Under the pieces are notes generated by a model. The model ran no database searches. It was given only the letters and a program-made list of their open reading frames with translations, and was not told the DNA's origin. A DNA stretch of 64,000 bases from Strongylocentrotus droebachiensis (Eukaryota; Echinodermata; Echinoidea; Camarodonta; Strongylocentrotidae). Location: positions 55,000 to 118,999 of the forward strand of contig JAVYIG010006378.1 in assembly GCA_035222895.1 (NCBI GenBank), written 5' to 3'. This document shows, in pieces, positions 12,001 through 27,000 of the stretch (within the stretch, counting starts at the first letter, position 1; each line of letters begins with the position of its first letter). The position numbers and the translations under genes were made by a program.

Positions 12001-15000
12001 AATAAATCTTCTTCATCTTTGGCATTTATGATGTTGTCTCGTCGAAATCTCAAATACAATGAGGCCTTAAAAAAAGATGTTGTATTGCCCTTTAGGTGCC
12101 AAAACATGGGTCGGTCGGCCAGAAATCTTTTGACTTGTTCAATTCGGTTCGTAACTTCACCAGTTCCTTTAGGGTTTCTGAGAGTGTCCTTTTTATATTT
12201 GTTATTTTAATCTCTTTTTCGGAAAGTTCGACTCGAAGTTCCTTCAGGGTTTCTGTAAAGTATAGTCGCTTTACGAGGAAAAATGACCCAACAAACTCAA
12301 CTAAGAAAAACAAATAGCTGCTCCAGGATGGATAAGAATACACATATTGCAATATTATCATAACCACTGCGTATCTAGACACATTACATATCGAGGGTGC
12401 ATCCATATTTGTTTTATTTTTCTGCATTCTATCCAGTCAGATTAAAGCTAATCTGAGGCATATCTCGAATTTTGCAAAGGGTTTCATAGACGTTTCTGAT
12501 GTCTTTCATTGGATGATGCCAAAGAGGCCTAACCATGGAACCACGGAGTTATTCTTCGGGGAAGATAATTCTAGGAGTTGTAATTCAGACGCTTTACTTG
12601 GGAAATGTTATACTTTTGCAGCATCTGGACCAGGTTCTTGGTATTTCCGAAGCATAATAGTTATACACAGTGAATTCATAAGATGCCATGATGACAGCAG
12701 GATTGGAAGTGCTTGTTAGTTATCCAACATCCAGCAGGTAACACCATTCTAGATTCCAGACAGAAAACAAACAAGGATTACAAAATACATTTTGTCCTTT
12801 GCATTGCTCAAATTAAATTTTTTTCTTCTCTTTTTGTTTTTGTTTTTGTAAAATGAATTTTTTGATAAACATATGCTTAAGAACAAATTAAACAATCATA
12901 CACAATCAATTGAAATAACATCGTAGCCTGACATAATTCTAATAAAATATGTTTCCTTTTTTGAATACTTTTCGATCTTTGATCGGTTATGGGTTAATTA
13001 TTTTGAAAAAACAAAAAATAAAGACTTCATGAAACGTAAGTTGCGATTTTCTGCTTGCATAAATGTTAGATAAACTGCGTAGTTTGCATATATGATATGA
13101 AACGTTGAACTGTGTTTTAAAGTTATAACCTTTTATCCAAAAAAAAATCAATATTGTAAACTTTTTTCCTCGACATCTTTCTTCTTTGGTCACTTCTGTT
13201 CTTTGTGGCTCATGCAGGATCATGACAAATAAAAACAATAAATGTGCAATGGTCTATTCTTTAGGGATACTATTATCAAAGCTGTAATGCACGGGTATTT
13301 AATAAGGGATATGCACTTACAATTTGTTGGAATCTTAATCTCACTTTAACAGGTTTATCAAGAATAACGCTTGTACAGCTCATTTACAGTGCGACCCAGA
13401 AAAAACGAAACCGAGAATTATCGATGTTTTATCATAACTTAATCACAATTATAATCAATAAATGACACATATTTGAAAAGCTTAGATCCTCCTCTTTCAT
13501 TTTTCGTTTTTCTGGGTCGCACTGTATGAGACTGTAAAGATAACTATTTGTTAATTAGTATATCACATTCCACGTTGTATTACACTTCTTCAATACTCTG
13601 CCAATGACCAGTAAAACTGGGCACGATGGCTCAGTGAAAGAGCAGTTTTTTAACCTGGCGGTCCCGGTTCGTAACCAAATCTGTGCGCTAGTTCCAATTG
13701 GTTTGTCATTAATTAGAATTACCAAAACCATTGGAGCGGACTTAAAGACTTAAAACGTACTCTGGTTGCTAATACTTACAAGCAAACACGTGTTTCCTTA
13801 GCAGTCCGGTAAAAGAAACCATCACCATCAAACCAACTTAAACCGAACCAAGCTAGTATTATGAAGCATAACAGACTGTTCTATTGCAGTTATGATGTCC
13901 TTGCACACAAGAATTGTTGTACACATTATCACTATTCACCTACGCCTATGAAACTCTCCCATTTTGGGAATCCTAAACTCGGTTAGTCCGTCGTTTTCAC
14001 ACAAAATAACTCGAATCAATCAATATCCCGACAGAACTTGCATGGTAAAATATTCAAAAACTGATCGATACACACCAACTGATAGATAATATTGTCACCT
14101 ATTTAGCTAAGCATACAGATCATACTCGAAAAGTATTCTCTACATGGTTTTGCTGCAGGTGTAGATATTTGACGGTATATCGAAGAGCGACTAAATTGTG
14201 TATACTTCTATGAAGCCTCGTTTTTAATTCATTTATTCAGTTATTTATATATTTAACAAATGTACTTATTTCTATGTTTATCCAGGGAGATGAGAATTTA
14301 AATTTAAACTCACATCTACCTGGTTTATCTTTTTATTTATCTATTAAAATATTTATTTGATATGTATTTACTTATCTAATTGGATATCTATCTAATATGT
14401 TTGTATCTATCTACTTGAGTGTGTATTTACGTATTTATGTATCTATTTAACTAGTTACTTGTCTATTTATTCGTCTATTTATTTATTTATTTATTGTCCA
14501 TAACATAGGTACGGACCCACGTTAGTTGCAGAAGGACGTCTGACTGGAGGCGATGTGCTGACTGTCTTCTTCTGTGTCATGATCGGGGCTTTCTCCATTG
14601 GCAACATAACCCCATCGGTCACAGCCATCACCACCGCCAGAGGTGCAGCGGTGATTCTTTTCGAAATCATCGACGCCGTGAGTCCCATACACCCCAGTAT
14701 TTAGTTTCCAATAGGGGCAGGGGAGGATTACGAATAATACCGGCTTATAATCTGTTGCTCCCAAATCGGGGCGGTGACAGTGTCACTTTTCCTGAAATGT
14801 ACCCCTTTTTCCAAAGAAGTGGTAGCACTCCTTAGAATTCCTCTATATACACTTTTGGGCTAATCAAAAACCAGTGTAAATGTAGGTTCATCTCTATTAG
14901 CCCGAGTTTAGTTTGGAAGCTCGAGTTACTTGCCCAATACCTTCTGAGTGCTTTGAGCAGCCCATTGATGGATAGGTGCTCGGTATGCACATGTAGCCGT

Positions 15001-18000
15001 AGTTGTTTTGTATTGTCATGTAAAGTACAAATATATCACAGTGTATTAAACAAATTATTGAATGACATTTTGATTTTTCTTCTTCCGCATCTTATAAGAA
15101 AAGCTTTTGCTCATTATTCAGTAGGCATTGCAATAAATCCTAATTAAATGAAGGTTTACATTCTTGATATTTAATGATAATACAGATTCAAGTCATCGAT
15201 GCTTGTTTCAAAAAGGGGTTCACCCCACCAGAGATGACAAGAAAGTTAGATATTTTAATTCATTAATTTTGTTCTTCTTAATATTGCATCATTAGATTAG
15301 TTTTGCATAATGTTTTCAGTATAGGCATTGCAATAACCTAAATTTAAAACAAATTAATGTTAACATTCTTTGCATGATGGCACCAGACTCCAGTCATCGA
15401 TGCTCGTTCCAAGAAGGGGGTCACCCCTGCAGAGATGACGGGGAACATCGACTTCCAAGGGGTGCACTTCTCTTACCCCACCCGGGCCGATGTACCGGTA
15501 TTGAGAGGGGTAGATCTGAGCATTCGGAAGGGGCAGACGGTGGCCTTGGTGGGGTCCAGTGGATGTGGCAAGTCTACCACTATCAACCTGCTCCTCCGAT
15601 TCTATGATAAACTCTCTGGCAAGGTAGGATATCAAAAGGTTCCCATGACATACGTGTGGTCCGATTTTTGAAGGCTCACCTGCAGTTTTTAAGCAAAATG
15701 ATTAATATACTTTAACATGTTAAAAGAAAGGATTAAGAAGAGCGTATTCAGTTCTTAATGGCTTTATACGCTACCTGTTTTTTTCATCCGTTACCCCAAG
15801 TTCTTTTTAATTCTGTGTGTTTTTAGTTTGTAGATGTGGGTGTGTGAGTGTGTGGGTAGTGGAGGGGGATACACAATGAGTATGCGCAATTTTCGGATTG
15901 GCCAGGCTAGAGAAAAGGTAAATAAAATGGGGCAGATCAAAAATCATTCAAAGAGTGAGGATTAGATAAAAATTACCGTGGATCAGCCATTTTGAGGCCC
16001 TAGCTATAATCGTTCATAATAATTCGTTAGCTTCATATCATTTTGTTCTATTTGTATGTCTTTTTCTGAAAGATCTTAATTGATGGTAATGAAATCACCG
16101 AGCTGAATCTCCGCTGGTTGAGGGAGAACATAGGTGTGGTGAGCCAGGAACCAATCCTCTTCAATTGCTCCATAGAAACCAACATCTCTTACGGACGAGA
16201 TGGTGTTACCAAGGAGGAGATCATCAAGGCAGCCAAGATGGCCAACGCCCATGACTTCATCTCAAAACTACCCAAGGTGAGCTCTACAAATATCTTTATG
16301 TAAATAATTCCTAGGCCTACGTATAGACTAAACTCCTTTTCTTTTTCTTGTTTGTAATTGCAAGTTAAGTTTGATAATTATCCTGCAGTATGGTAATTGT
16401 GCACAAAATTTATCTATATATCTGGGGAATATCTTAGGTCAGACCACGAGTGCGTAAGTGTGTGTGGGGGGAAGGGCGGGCGCAGCGGTCTTATTCGATT
16501 TGAAGTGATAGGAATGAAGGAGTCCAACGACAGGGAATCGGAATTAGGATTGGGATGGGGTTGTCATGGTTGTTGACAGGTCATCTTCCTTTAGAATTTC
16601 GTTTTTTCCCCTTCTTCAGTGTCCCACTTCCCCTACCCCCTCTCCCCCTCTCTCTTTGTCGCCCTCTCACTCACTCACTCACTCACTCACACTCTCTCTA
16701 TATATACATCCATCTCTCTTTTCTCTTTCTCCCCCCCCCCTTTGTGGTTATTGTTTTCACCATTCGATATGGGAGGGGGCATATGTGCCTCCTGTAACCC
16801 TTGAATACGCCAGAGTGTGAAGTTATTTGTACCATTTCTTTGCGCAGGGTTATGATACGATGGTTGGTGAGCGTGGAGCCCAGCTGTCCGGTGGTCAGAA
16901 GCAGAGAGTAGCCATCGCCAGAGCTCTGGTCAGAAACCCACCTATCCTTTTACTGGACGAGGCTACCTCGGCCCTGGACCGAGAGAGTGAGAAGGTCGTA
17001 CAACAAGCTCTGGATAAGGTATGCAGACTCGGGGAGGGGAGGGGGTTGGGCGCTCGATGGCACATTTTGAAAAGAGGGGGATTAACAGAGACAAAAGTCA
17101 GTCATGCAGCAGTCGCAAACAGGCGAACGATGGGAATCCTGAAAAAGCAATAGTTATAATATTTTCCGAGATGATTTTTTAGAATTGTTTGCCTGAATGG
17201 GTAAAACAAAAACATCACAAATTAAAGAAAGGTGACGACGTAAAGTGCGGCCAATTGCCGCCCCCATTTTGGAAACTCAATTGTTCAGACATAAATGAAT
17301 ATCAAAAAAAATAAAAAATAAAGAATTGTGACATTTCACTGTATCTGTGTAAAATTTTGAATAGGAATATTTGGTGTGATTTCAAAGTTGCGCTCATACA
17401 TTTAATGAAAACCTTATCGTTATTTTAATTCATCTGAGCAATTAATAGCCTAGTCTTCATTTCGGTTGTAAATCGTCAAAATTTAGAATAAACAATATAT
17501 AAGGAGGTCGATATCTTTGACACAAAATTTCCATTTTACAGGCCTCCGAGGGCCGCACAACCGTCGTGATTGCTCACCGTTTGACCACCATCAGGAATGC
17601 TGACATCATCTACGCCTTCAAAGACGGGCAGGTCGTCGAGTTTGGTAATCACGCTGAGTTGATGAAAAGAGACGGGGTCTACAAGCAGCTTGTGACACTG
17701 CAGACTCTCGATGGGGCAGGTAGAGATCCTATTTTTCTTCTCCAAATCTTAAATACTGACAATCTGACCGTCATTAATTTATAACTGCACGCAACAGTAG
17801 TCGTTAGAGTAGTTGCAATTTGTTTCTTCTTTCTATAATCAGTTCTTTTCATAGGTTCGAAGCACGTTACTATAGGTTAGAAATAAGTTTTGGGTACGCT
17901 AGACATTATCTCGATGTATGTCAACTAATGAATAACTTACAAGTAACGTATGTGACCGTAACGATCGCATAACTTATCTACAACTTATGGCCCGCGTATG

Positions 18001-21000
18001 CAAGACGTATGAGCCATACGCTGCCTAAAGTCGAAAACTTTGTGCATGCACACCATTTTCCGACGACCTCGCCGTACTACGACGAATACCAGCGTGCTCT
18101 TAACTTTTAAAAAACTTACCCATAACTTATTTGACGTACGCCAGCGTATTCGCCAAATTTGTCATACGTTGGCATACGCTGGCTAAATCGTCAAGGCGTG
18201 ACAGGGCTATATGGAAAATGTGCAATATGCGTTTTGATAATTTACGTTTGGAATGATGCTTTTAATGGAAAGAGAATGGTTAGAACAATTTGTAAAATTA
18301 TCATTTACACTCTTTTATTCGGAAGTCGTTATGGACCTTAATTTCATCTCACCCTTAACCAGGAGAACCATCTGAGAGCCTTAAAGAGAAGATGGCAAGC
18401 ATCAGCTCGCCTTCCCGCCAAATGTCACGTGACACATCCAGACAGATATCTCGAGAGATGTTCCGCCAAATCTCGAACACTAGTAGCGGTAAAGGAGGTC
18501 AACTGGAAGAGGTAGTAGTTCCATAATTGTTTTAAAAGAAATCAAATTTCCAAGAGGGGCTGTTGATCAGCTGTTGATAGTACTCTATAACTTTGTAAAA
18601 AGAACCAAGTTTCATTAACATTTGTAAATAACGGCATGTATTACTTGTAAGTTCTTTTACTAGTCGTAAGATATATGAATGGGTGAGATGGTAAATCTAA
18701 GGTGGTAAATCTGATTATTTGAATGATTTTAAGATGAGAGCCATTACTTATTTCTATGAAAAAAAAATACAGACGAGATGTATTTCTGGTAAATATCTCT
18801 TTTCAGAGCATTTAAGGCTGGATCACATCTTTTCTCTATGCACCTATCATTGGCCAACTGTATTTACCGATTCCCAATCAAACATACACATTTTCCATTT
18901 TATTTTCCATTTTATTAATGTAGGCCCACATATGTTTCAATCATTTTTTATGTTGATGTAGAATGCAGGAGGAATTCCACAATTTCTAAATCAACAAGGG
19001 TTAAAATCAGATCTTTTCTCTATGCACCTATCATTGGCCAACTGTATTTACCGATTCCCAATCAAACATACACATTTTCCATTTTATTTTCCATTTTATT
19101 AATGTAGGCCCACATATGTTTCAATCATTTTTTATGTTGATGTAGAATGCAGGAGGAATTCCACAATTTCTAAATCAACAAGGGTTAAAATCAGATAGTT
19201 TAATCATGCGCTTAATTCAGATGTCTACTCTCAAAGTAGTGTTTATACCCAAAACAGAACTTGAATACTATTAAATTCACCAAATCTAGTTCACCAAGAG
19301 ACATTTTACAACATCTCTTACATTGGATCCACGTGTAGGAGGAAGAAATCGAGGAGGAAGAGGTGGAACGAGCTAGTTATATGGAGATCCTGAAGCTAAA
19401 CAAACCTGAGTGGCCCTACATAGTTGTTGGGACCTTCTTCGCCGGTGTACTGGGAATTGCTTTGCCAGCATTCGCTATTCTCTTCAGTGAAGTTGTATCG
19501 GTAAGCACACGCCCTGAAATTAGTTATCAAACATTTGTACTTTAATAAACTGATGATGCTGCTTCTGCTGCTACTGCTAGTAGTAGTACGACTACCACCG
19601 CTACCATATTGCTCCGATTGTCTCATTTTCGCTCGCTGGAACATTACCAGCACAAACCACTGACCTCTACTTCCTGGACGGATCATCGCCCATTCCCATT
19701 CACTATACGTTACGTACTAAAATGCTGTATTGTTTGACCGTTCATGAATATTCATGTTTTTGCTTACCTCGGCAAAATGTTTGCTTTTACTAAATGGAAA
19801 AATGACGGTGGGGGGTTGGATGAAATGGACATAATGAACCAAGCAGAAGTGATCTATGATAATTCATGCTTCTTATCCTTCGTGTGCTTGACCTATAATC
19901 TTAAATTCGCTTGGCAAACTGAGTCCAAAGTTCGACTTGTTTCACATGTGTATTATAGGCAATGACGAGCTTGCAACCTATTTTGATCAAATTACGGTGG
20001 GTGAACTTTCAAAATTCAATGGGACATGAGGGTTCCAATGGAAGAGCTAGTGATAACGTAAGTCGGGGTGGATGTGCTTTTCGTTTAAACAATAAATGAA
20101 TTTGTAACGATTTTTTTGGGTACAATTCCATAGGCTAACATGTATGACTGCTGACTCTGACGATAGGGGGCGTTGTGAAATGAGACTAAACGGAGCTATG
20201 TACTACTACCTTCACTTGTTCTTCTTTTATATGATACCTCTCGTCCACTATAATTACCTATGTGCCACTGCTCTATCATCGTCACTTCTAATGTACCTCT
20301 ACAACGCATGTCACCTAGATCCGCAGGATTGATAAGCTCGCTCAATGTACGTAGCAGGGTTGGCCGGGATGATACATCCCCCAGCATTGGACCAGCGAAG
20401 CAGCACAGACGCACATAGTTTCCAAGCCAGGAATCATATGACGACTCGACTATCACGACACGACTTAAAACTAGACTAGGCGCAAATAGTCACATCTGAC
20501 TGAGCGCCATAAATATAACCAACGACAACCACAACGCATATTACCGTGATCACTACCATGTAGTAGCATCACATTCAACACGTCACCTTGGGATACGACG
20601 ACCAGAAATTCTGCAATATTTCAACTACATTGAATACCATGATTAGTCCTTTTGCTTTGCATCCTATAACTGCTATACTACATAAAAGTGTTACATCTTA
20701 ATCCAAATCAAAATAAAACTCTTTTAGTAGTACTACTTCTATGGGCCACCACGCGTCCACTATCATTACTTCTACCACAACCACTAGAATCATCAGTCAT
20801 CAATATTTGTTTTGTTTTGTTTTACCTGACTGCTAGGAAAGCATGTGTATGCTTGTAAGTAAGCAGCCAGGGGACCGACGGCTTTAAGTCGTCTCAATGG
20901 GACTTGATAATTAGGGAATTGGGAACCTGGGACCTCCCGGTTACGAGACCACTGCCACCACTATCACCACCACCGCTACACTTTTCATCATCAACGTCAT

Positions 21001-24000
21001 AGGATAGGACCTATGACAACCATACCATGCACATGAACACGAGTTCAGCTTCCGTGTATGCTACTTCTATTACCTGCTACTACATAAACGTGTTACCTCT
21101 AAAGTCAAGATCGCAATCAAAATCCTTCTTCATACAGGTGTTTAGTCTACCGCCGGACCAGATCAAAGAAGAGGCAACGTTTTGGGGTCTGATGTTTGTA
21201 GCCCTGGGTTGCGTCCTATTCGTTGCTCACAGTATGACTGGTATCTGCTTTGCTGTGTCCGGAGAGAACTTGACCCTACGACTCAGAAGAAAAGCATTCT
21301 GGACCATCCTAAGACAGGTAACCATTGAGGGCACCACTCGAATTATAATTAAATCATTTTTTAATGGAGACAAGGGAGGCGAAGTGCTTGGCAGCAGGAG
21401 AGAAATATTTTGCCAGAAGATGGTAAACCAACCCAGAGTTTTAAATACTAGGAATATACTTAATATGACGAATATCGGTATTTCCCAACGTATACCAATA
21501 GAAGCTAGGGTCCTAAAATTCACATAATTATCAATATCGATTTGGATTTGTCGGCAGAAGCGATCATCGGTTAAATGTCTATCCAGAAATCCCAAAGTAC
21601 ATAATCCACCTTGAACAGGAATGCAATTCCAAAATAAAAAAGTCTTGTCAACCAAAATTCATGGAGTTTATTATTTCTAATATGTTACCCAGCCTTGCTC
21701 CGTCGCATTGCAAATTGAATCGATTGATGTCATTATTGTTTGCCTCATTCTTGTTTCGAGTCTGCTCAATCTTTCACAAAAGTATATTTCTCATGTATTA
21801 ATGCTAAGACATTCGTGAATGGTAATTGTACTTCTTGGACATGATGGAAGCAAAAATTTAAAACTGGTAGGACCCACTTATATTTTAAAATAATAATTAA
21901 TTTGTATTTAATGGCATTCACTCGGTTTATTTTGTTTCAGGATATCACTTACTTCGATCAACCTAATCACAGCACTGGTGCACTGGCTACCAGACTCTCA
22001 TCTGATGCGTCTAATGTCAAAGGGGTAACGTGTTCTTTGACAGTTCTAGTATGGACGCTTTATTATATCGACACATGAAAATTCATTTTTACCTCCATCA
22101 ATTTTTTCTGTCGAGAAAATTTGGATTTTGTTAAGAGCCTTGTCGGAAGATCGGAAATGAAAAACGTCTTTTGGTTACTTCTTTCACCTTCCTCCGTTGG
22201 CAAATTTGGTCCCATGCCTTAGATTAAAAATGATACTCTTGTGCTGAACTGATACTTGTTCAAAATAAATTTCCACTAAAATGGTTCAAATCAAAATGTG
22301 TTTCTTCATCGAATTACAACAATAAGTTCAGCTCTGTTGATTTGAGCAGCTATTTACATTAGACCAGCATAGGTAATTTTATGGTACATTTCAATTTACA
22401 CTTTTAATGTGCATTAATTGAAAAAAGAAGACCTCTGGTGTATCGATCATTCATAGCGACCCTACTTGTGAAAACAGTATTATCACTGATCCATGTCTTC
22501 TAGTTTAAAAGCAGTATTTTTCTAAATTGAGATTAAACTCATATACATGTATGGTTTATTTTTTCAGGCGACGGGAGTTCGGTTAAGCACCGTTTTACAG
22601 TCCCTGGTGACAATGGCTGCTGCATTGGCTATAGGGTTCATCTTCGGCTGGCAGCTAGCCCTCCTCATATTTGGTTGTCTTCCGTTGCTATCGGCAGTTG
22701 GAGCCATTCAGATGAAAGTGTTACAAGGAGCACAGGCCAGAGACAGGGCTCTCATTGAAGAAAGTGGAAAGGTAGGATGATAATGATGATGATAATGATA
22801 TTGATGTTGATAATGATGATGATGATGGGATCGTGATGATGTGATCATGATGATGAATTTTGTAATTTAGTCGTTCTTACTAGCTTCGAGTCTTGTATTG
22901 GAGTTGGTAATCCAAATGAAAGTGTTGCAAGGACCACAGGGCAGAGATAGGGCTCTCATTTAAAGAGAATGGAAAGGTAAGATGGGCGATTGAATTCTCG
23001 TGATATGATACTTCTCATGGGCGTATGGGGTAGGGGCTGTGGAGTTGTAAGCGCACCATGCCCACCTGAGAATTGTGAATTACCAATATATTCGGCCAAA
23101 AGTCACCTCATATTTTGGCAGCAAGATGGTCCGGTATTAGTTCCTCTAATTGTGTCTAGTATATTTTGATGACGAATTATTTACATCGCCCTGATAACAA
23201 GAAATTGCCACCTCCCTGATTATGATAAAGTATCAAAATGTCATAACTGGAAAGTTGATATAATCGGAAAGGAAATACACCAGCATACTGCTAAAAAAAA
23301 TGGCGCCAGTATGCCTATGATGATCATCTATTAAACGCTCTCCGCTTTATCAGGATATAAAACACCTTTTGCACAACATTTCCATCCATGTATATCGTAT
23401 AAAGAATGGACGTAATGGATTATTTCATTAATAAGATTATGTTATATTACCCCTATGCTATTTGCAGATAGCTGCGGAATCGATCGAGAATGTACGTACC
23501 GTATCAGCTCTTAGTTTGGAAGATAGAATGATCAGGAACTATGCAGAGAAGCTGGAACAACCGTACAAGTAAGTTCAATGTATTTACTGTTTATGTTGAT
23601 TATGTATCATTCCTTTAAACGTGTATTTTATTTGTACCTTTGTGAGACCTATGGTATCTTACACTGGCATCACAGAGCAAGTTGTGCATGGAAGCAGTGG
23701 GTTTGGCTGTCAAAACGCATCGACAAGAGTTTCAGAGGAACGTGAAAAGAGACGAAACTGGAGACCCTTTTTGTAGTACCTGACAAACGAACTCTTATAC
23801 CGCGAAAAATACACGACGACAGGAATGGGGCAGCAGAAGCTCCCCTCCCCTCCCCTACCAGGGGCGGACTGGCCATGGGAAGTTTCGAGAGTTTCACTGC
23901 GGGCCGCTTGATATTTGGGGTGCAAAATACCCTAGTTAATTTCAGTCCCATTCCGCCCTTCTCCTTTATTTTGCCTATTTGCAAGGAAAGTTTATAGCTT

Positions 24001-27000
24001 TGAAAATAGCTAACCCTAATTTTTAAAAGTCCTAATCAATTCATGACGGCTCTCAACCCTTTCAATTTGTAAGTAATTAACTTGTTTTAGAGAATATTTT
24101 ACATTTTGAATGAGGGGGTAGGGCTGGGGTGGCTGCCGGACCAAAGATGGCAATGGTTGCCGAAAATCAAACCACAAAGGACACAGGTCTCAAAACCCAC
24201 ATTTTGCGGTGACAGACAGTATTTAATCGGTGATTGTCACAACCCCCACACGCCTTCTTGGGCCGCCCCTGTGAACATGCTTATTTGCAATAGTGCTTCT
24301 GGCCCAATCTTCTTCTCTAGACAAGGAAAGATCGACATTCAGATGCCTCAAAAGGAATTATCTTCTTCATCTTTTCTACCTTCGCCACATAATTTTAGAT
24401 TCATCTGTTCATATTCAAGATAACAAGTTACGCTAGTATTACTTGCAAAAATGATCCTTAGACAAGAAAAATCAGACTCATTGGCAGAATGTTCCACCTT
24501 CTTACTTTCCAAGACAAGGGAAGATCAACACTCAGATGATAGGTTCGGGCTTCGGGCGTCTCACAAGGAATGATCTTCTTCATTTATGCCGCATCATTTT
24601 AGTTTCAGTGGTTACAGATCCAACATAGCAATTTATACCTTGCAAAGTTTAAAATTCAGCCTTTAAAGGGATAGTTGAGTTCTGTTGCAGAGGGCGCTAC
24701 ACAATTTTGTTTGTTTTTGTGAGATAATGAAAAACTGAGTGTCAAATCTGAAAGAACATACAATTTAAATGACAAAATCATCTTTGTTTGATCAAAATCC
24801 GTTCAGAGACGGCTGAAATATCCATAAATATAACGATTTAAAATACTTGTGTACCGCCACAAATATTAGATAATTTGAAAAAGCCGTTGAAAAAACGAAA
24901 TAGCGCCTTTTACGTCGTATTTCAGCCAATGCCGATGTTGGCTTTTTTGTTGGCATTGGCGTGTTGGTTATATTACGCACAACCAACCGGCCCATGTACT
25001 GTTATTTTTAAATAAATAATTAATTAACGGTCACCGTATTTTTTTGAAAGTGGAGCTGACTCATGATCGTATTGGCTAAATTTCACACATTTTGGGGTCT
25101 AAAATTACCTTTATGGCAATTTTAGGTTCTAAAAGGGCACTAGAAATGTCAAAGACAAGAATGAGAGCAATAACCATGCACTTTGAAGGCATTTGCGGTC
25201 TGAAAACAGAACTCAACTATCCCTTAAACACGAAAAACCCGGCCTACTGCAAATTTTGTTAAACTCCTGCCTCTTCCATGTCCCCAGACAAGGAAAGATC
25301 AACAGTCAGATGATAGGCTTGGGCTTTGGTGTCTCCCAAGGAATGATCTTCTTCATCTATGCCGCATCATTCCGGCTCGGAGGGTATCTGGTATCCATTG
25401 GCGAGATGAGCGGAGATGATGTTTTCAAGTGAGTTTGTGATGCGAGAGTAATGTAAACTCAATTCAGAGATATATATTTATAGAGAAATATAGAAGGTTA
25501 TAATGCGGGGGGATATGGCTTTAGAGTGATTATTTATTTGTAAATGCGTGTGTGTGTGTGTGTGTGGGAGCGTGCAAACGTGCATTTGTGCGTATATAGT
25601 GTATAATATAGACTAACAAGATTAAGGCAGATAGACAGATAAATAAATAGTAGACATATAGAAAGACGGATGGATGTTATATGTATAATGTGTGTATGTG
25701 CGTTGTGTGTGTGTATTTATGTGGGTGTGTGTGTGTTTCCATGTATGTTTGTGTTAATGTGCTTGTGTTTAATATTTACGTGTGAAGATCCTTGGTCCTT
25801 GATGATTTTATTAGGTCGGCTTGTCTTTGCTTTCTATGTCATGATTGGCATTGATCTAATCTGGTGCTTTCTTTTTCACGATCTTCTCCTTACCATTGAA
25901 TCATAATCATTCTGATCGATCTCACAAGCTGCTTTTTAAGCGCGTTTGCATTAAAGGGGCTGTAGCATGGGAATTACTGGTTGACACCATATACGTCTTC
26001 TTTTGGACAACTGCACGTAAACAAATGGACTCGATTAACTGGGTCAGCGCGCTAGCGTTAGCGAAACAGACCGAAGTTCTCCTCCTACTTCGGTTTCGCG
26101 TAAGTTGCACGAACGTGAATACGTGGGCCTACTGCGGTCGCGTCGTCCGTATAGTCGTCTTATACCCGATTTTCCCCGAGTGGGCCTCGGGAAAGACGCA
26201 TAGTCTCGTCATGCTACAGCCCCTTTAACACTTTCAGGACGGCCGCAGGGTTTATTTATCTATTGATCTATTATATTTTCTTCATATATTTCGTTTCCAA
26301 TCGTCAGGGTGATCTTTGGTGTGGCCTTTGCGGGTATCTCGCTTGGTCGGGCCATGGCTCTTCTCCCAGACTACGCCAAGGCTCGCCATTCTGCAGAACT
26401 TATGCTTCATCTCTTCGCCACCAAACCACTTATTGATAACTACTCCACACAGGGAGACAAACCGGTAAGCTTTCTCTTCTGTTTAATTTGAGTCAGTCTT
26501 GTGTGGGCCAACTGTACCCCCCCCCTCCTGAAAAAATATATTAATAGATCTCGTTACACTTTTCATATTAATTTGAAGTAATCTTCATTAAGTATACTGC
26601 ATACCCAGCGTTAGTTTTCACTAACTATGTAATTATTATGCTGTAAGTCAGATGTTCTCTTTTCCTTGGACAGAATATTTTCAGAACTGTGCCGCCTCCT
26701 TTAAAGTCTCCTGGACATGCCTTTGTGGAAGGGGTCTTTCTTTCCCAGGTCAAAGAACCAGTTGGATTTTCAACTGGTATCAACTGGAATCAACTGGTAC
26801 CAGTTGATTCCAGTTGAAGGAACTGGGATATGTGCCAGTTTATTCTACTGGTTTCAACTGGATTCAACTGGTACCAGTTGAAACCAGTTGACACAACTGG
26901 TAAACTTCACATGCACCAGTATATCCCAGTTAAAACCCAATGACTCTTACTGGCATGCTGAAAACAACCAGTTGATTCCAGTTGAAACCAGTTAACCATA

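Noticed and set aside
11409-12107. 232-aa minus-strand frame as an intact gene
   Set aside because: Only its first part is Harbinger-like, in two frames; the Ser-rich rest is the antisense of an acidic repeat-like stretch.
13619-13700. Functional tRNA gene
   Set aside because: A- and B-box-like sequences are present, but no full cloverleaf is evident and a SINE tail follows.
15186-15245. Alternative first part of ABCB exon f
   Set aside because: It has an acceptor-like AG and about 20 in-frame codons, but then stops and has no donor or Walker A, so it cannot replace the exon.
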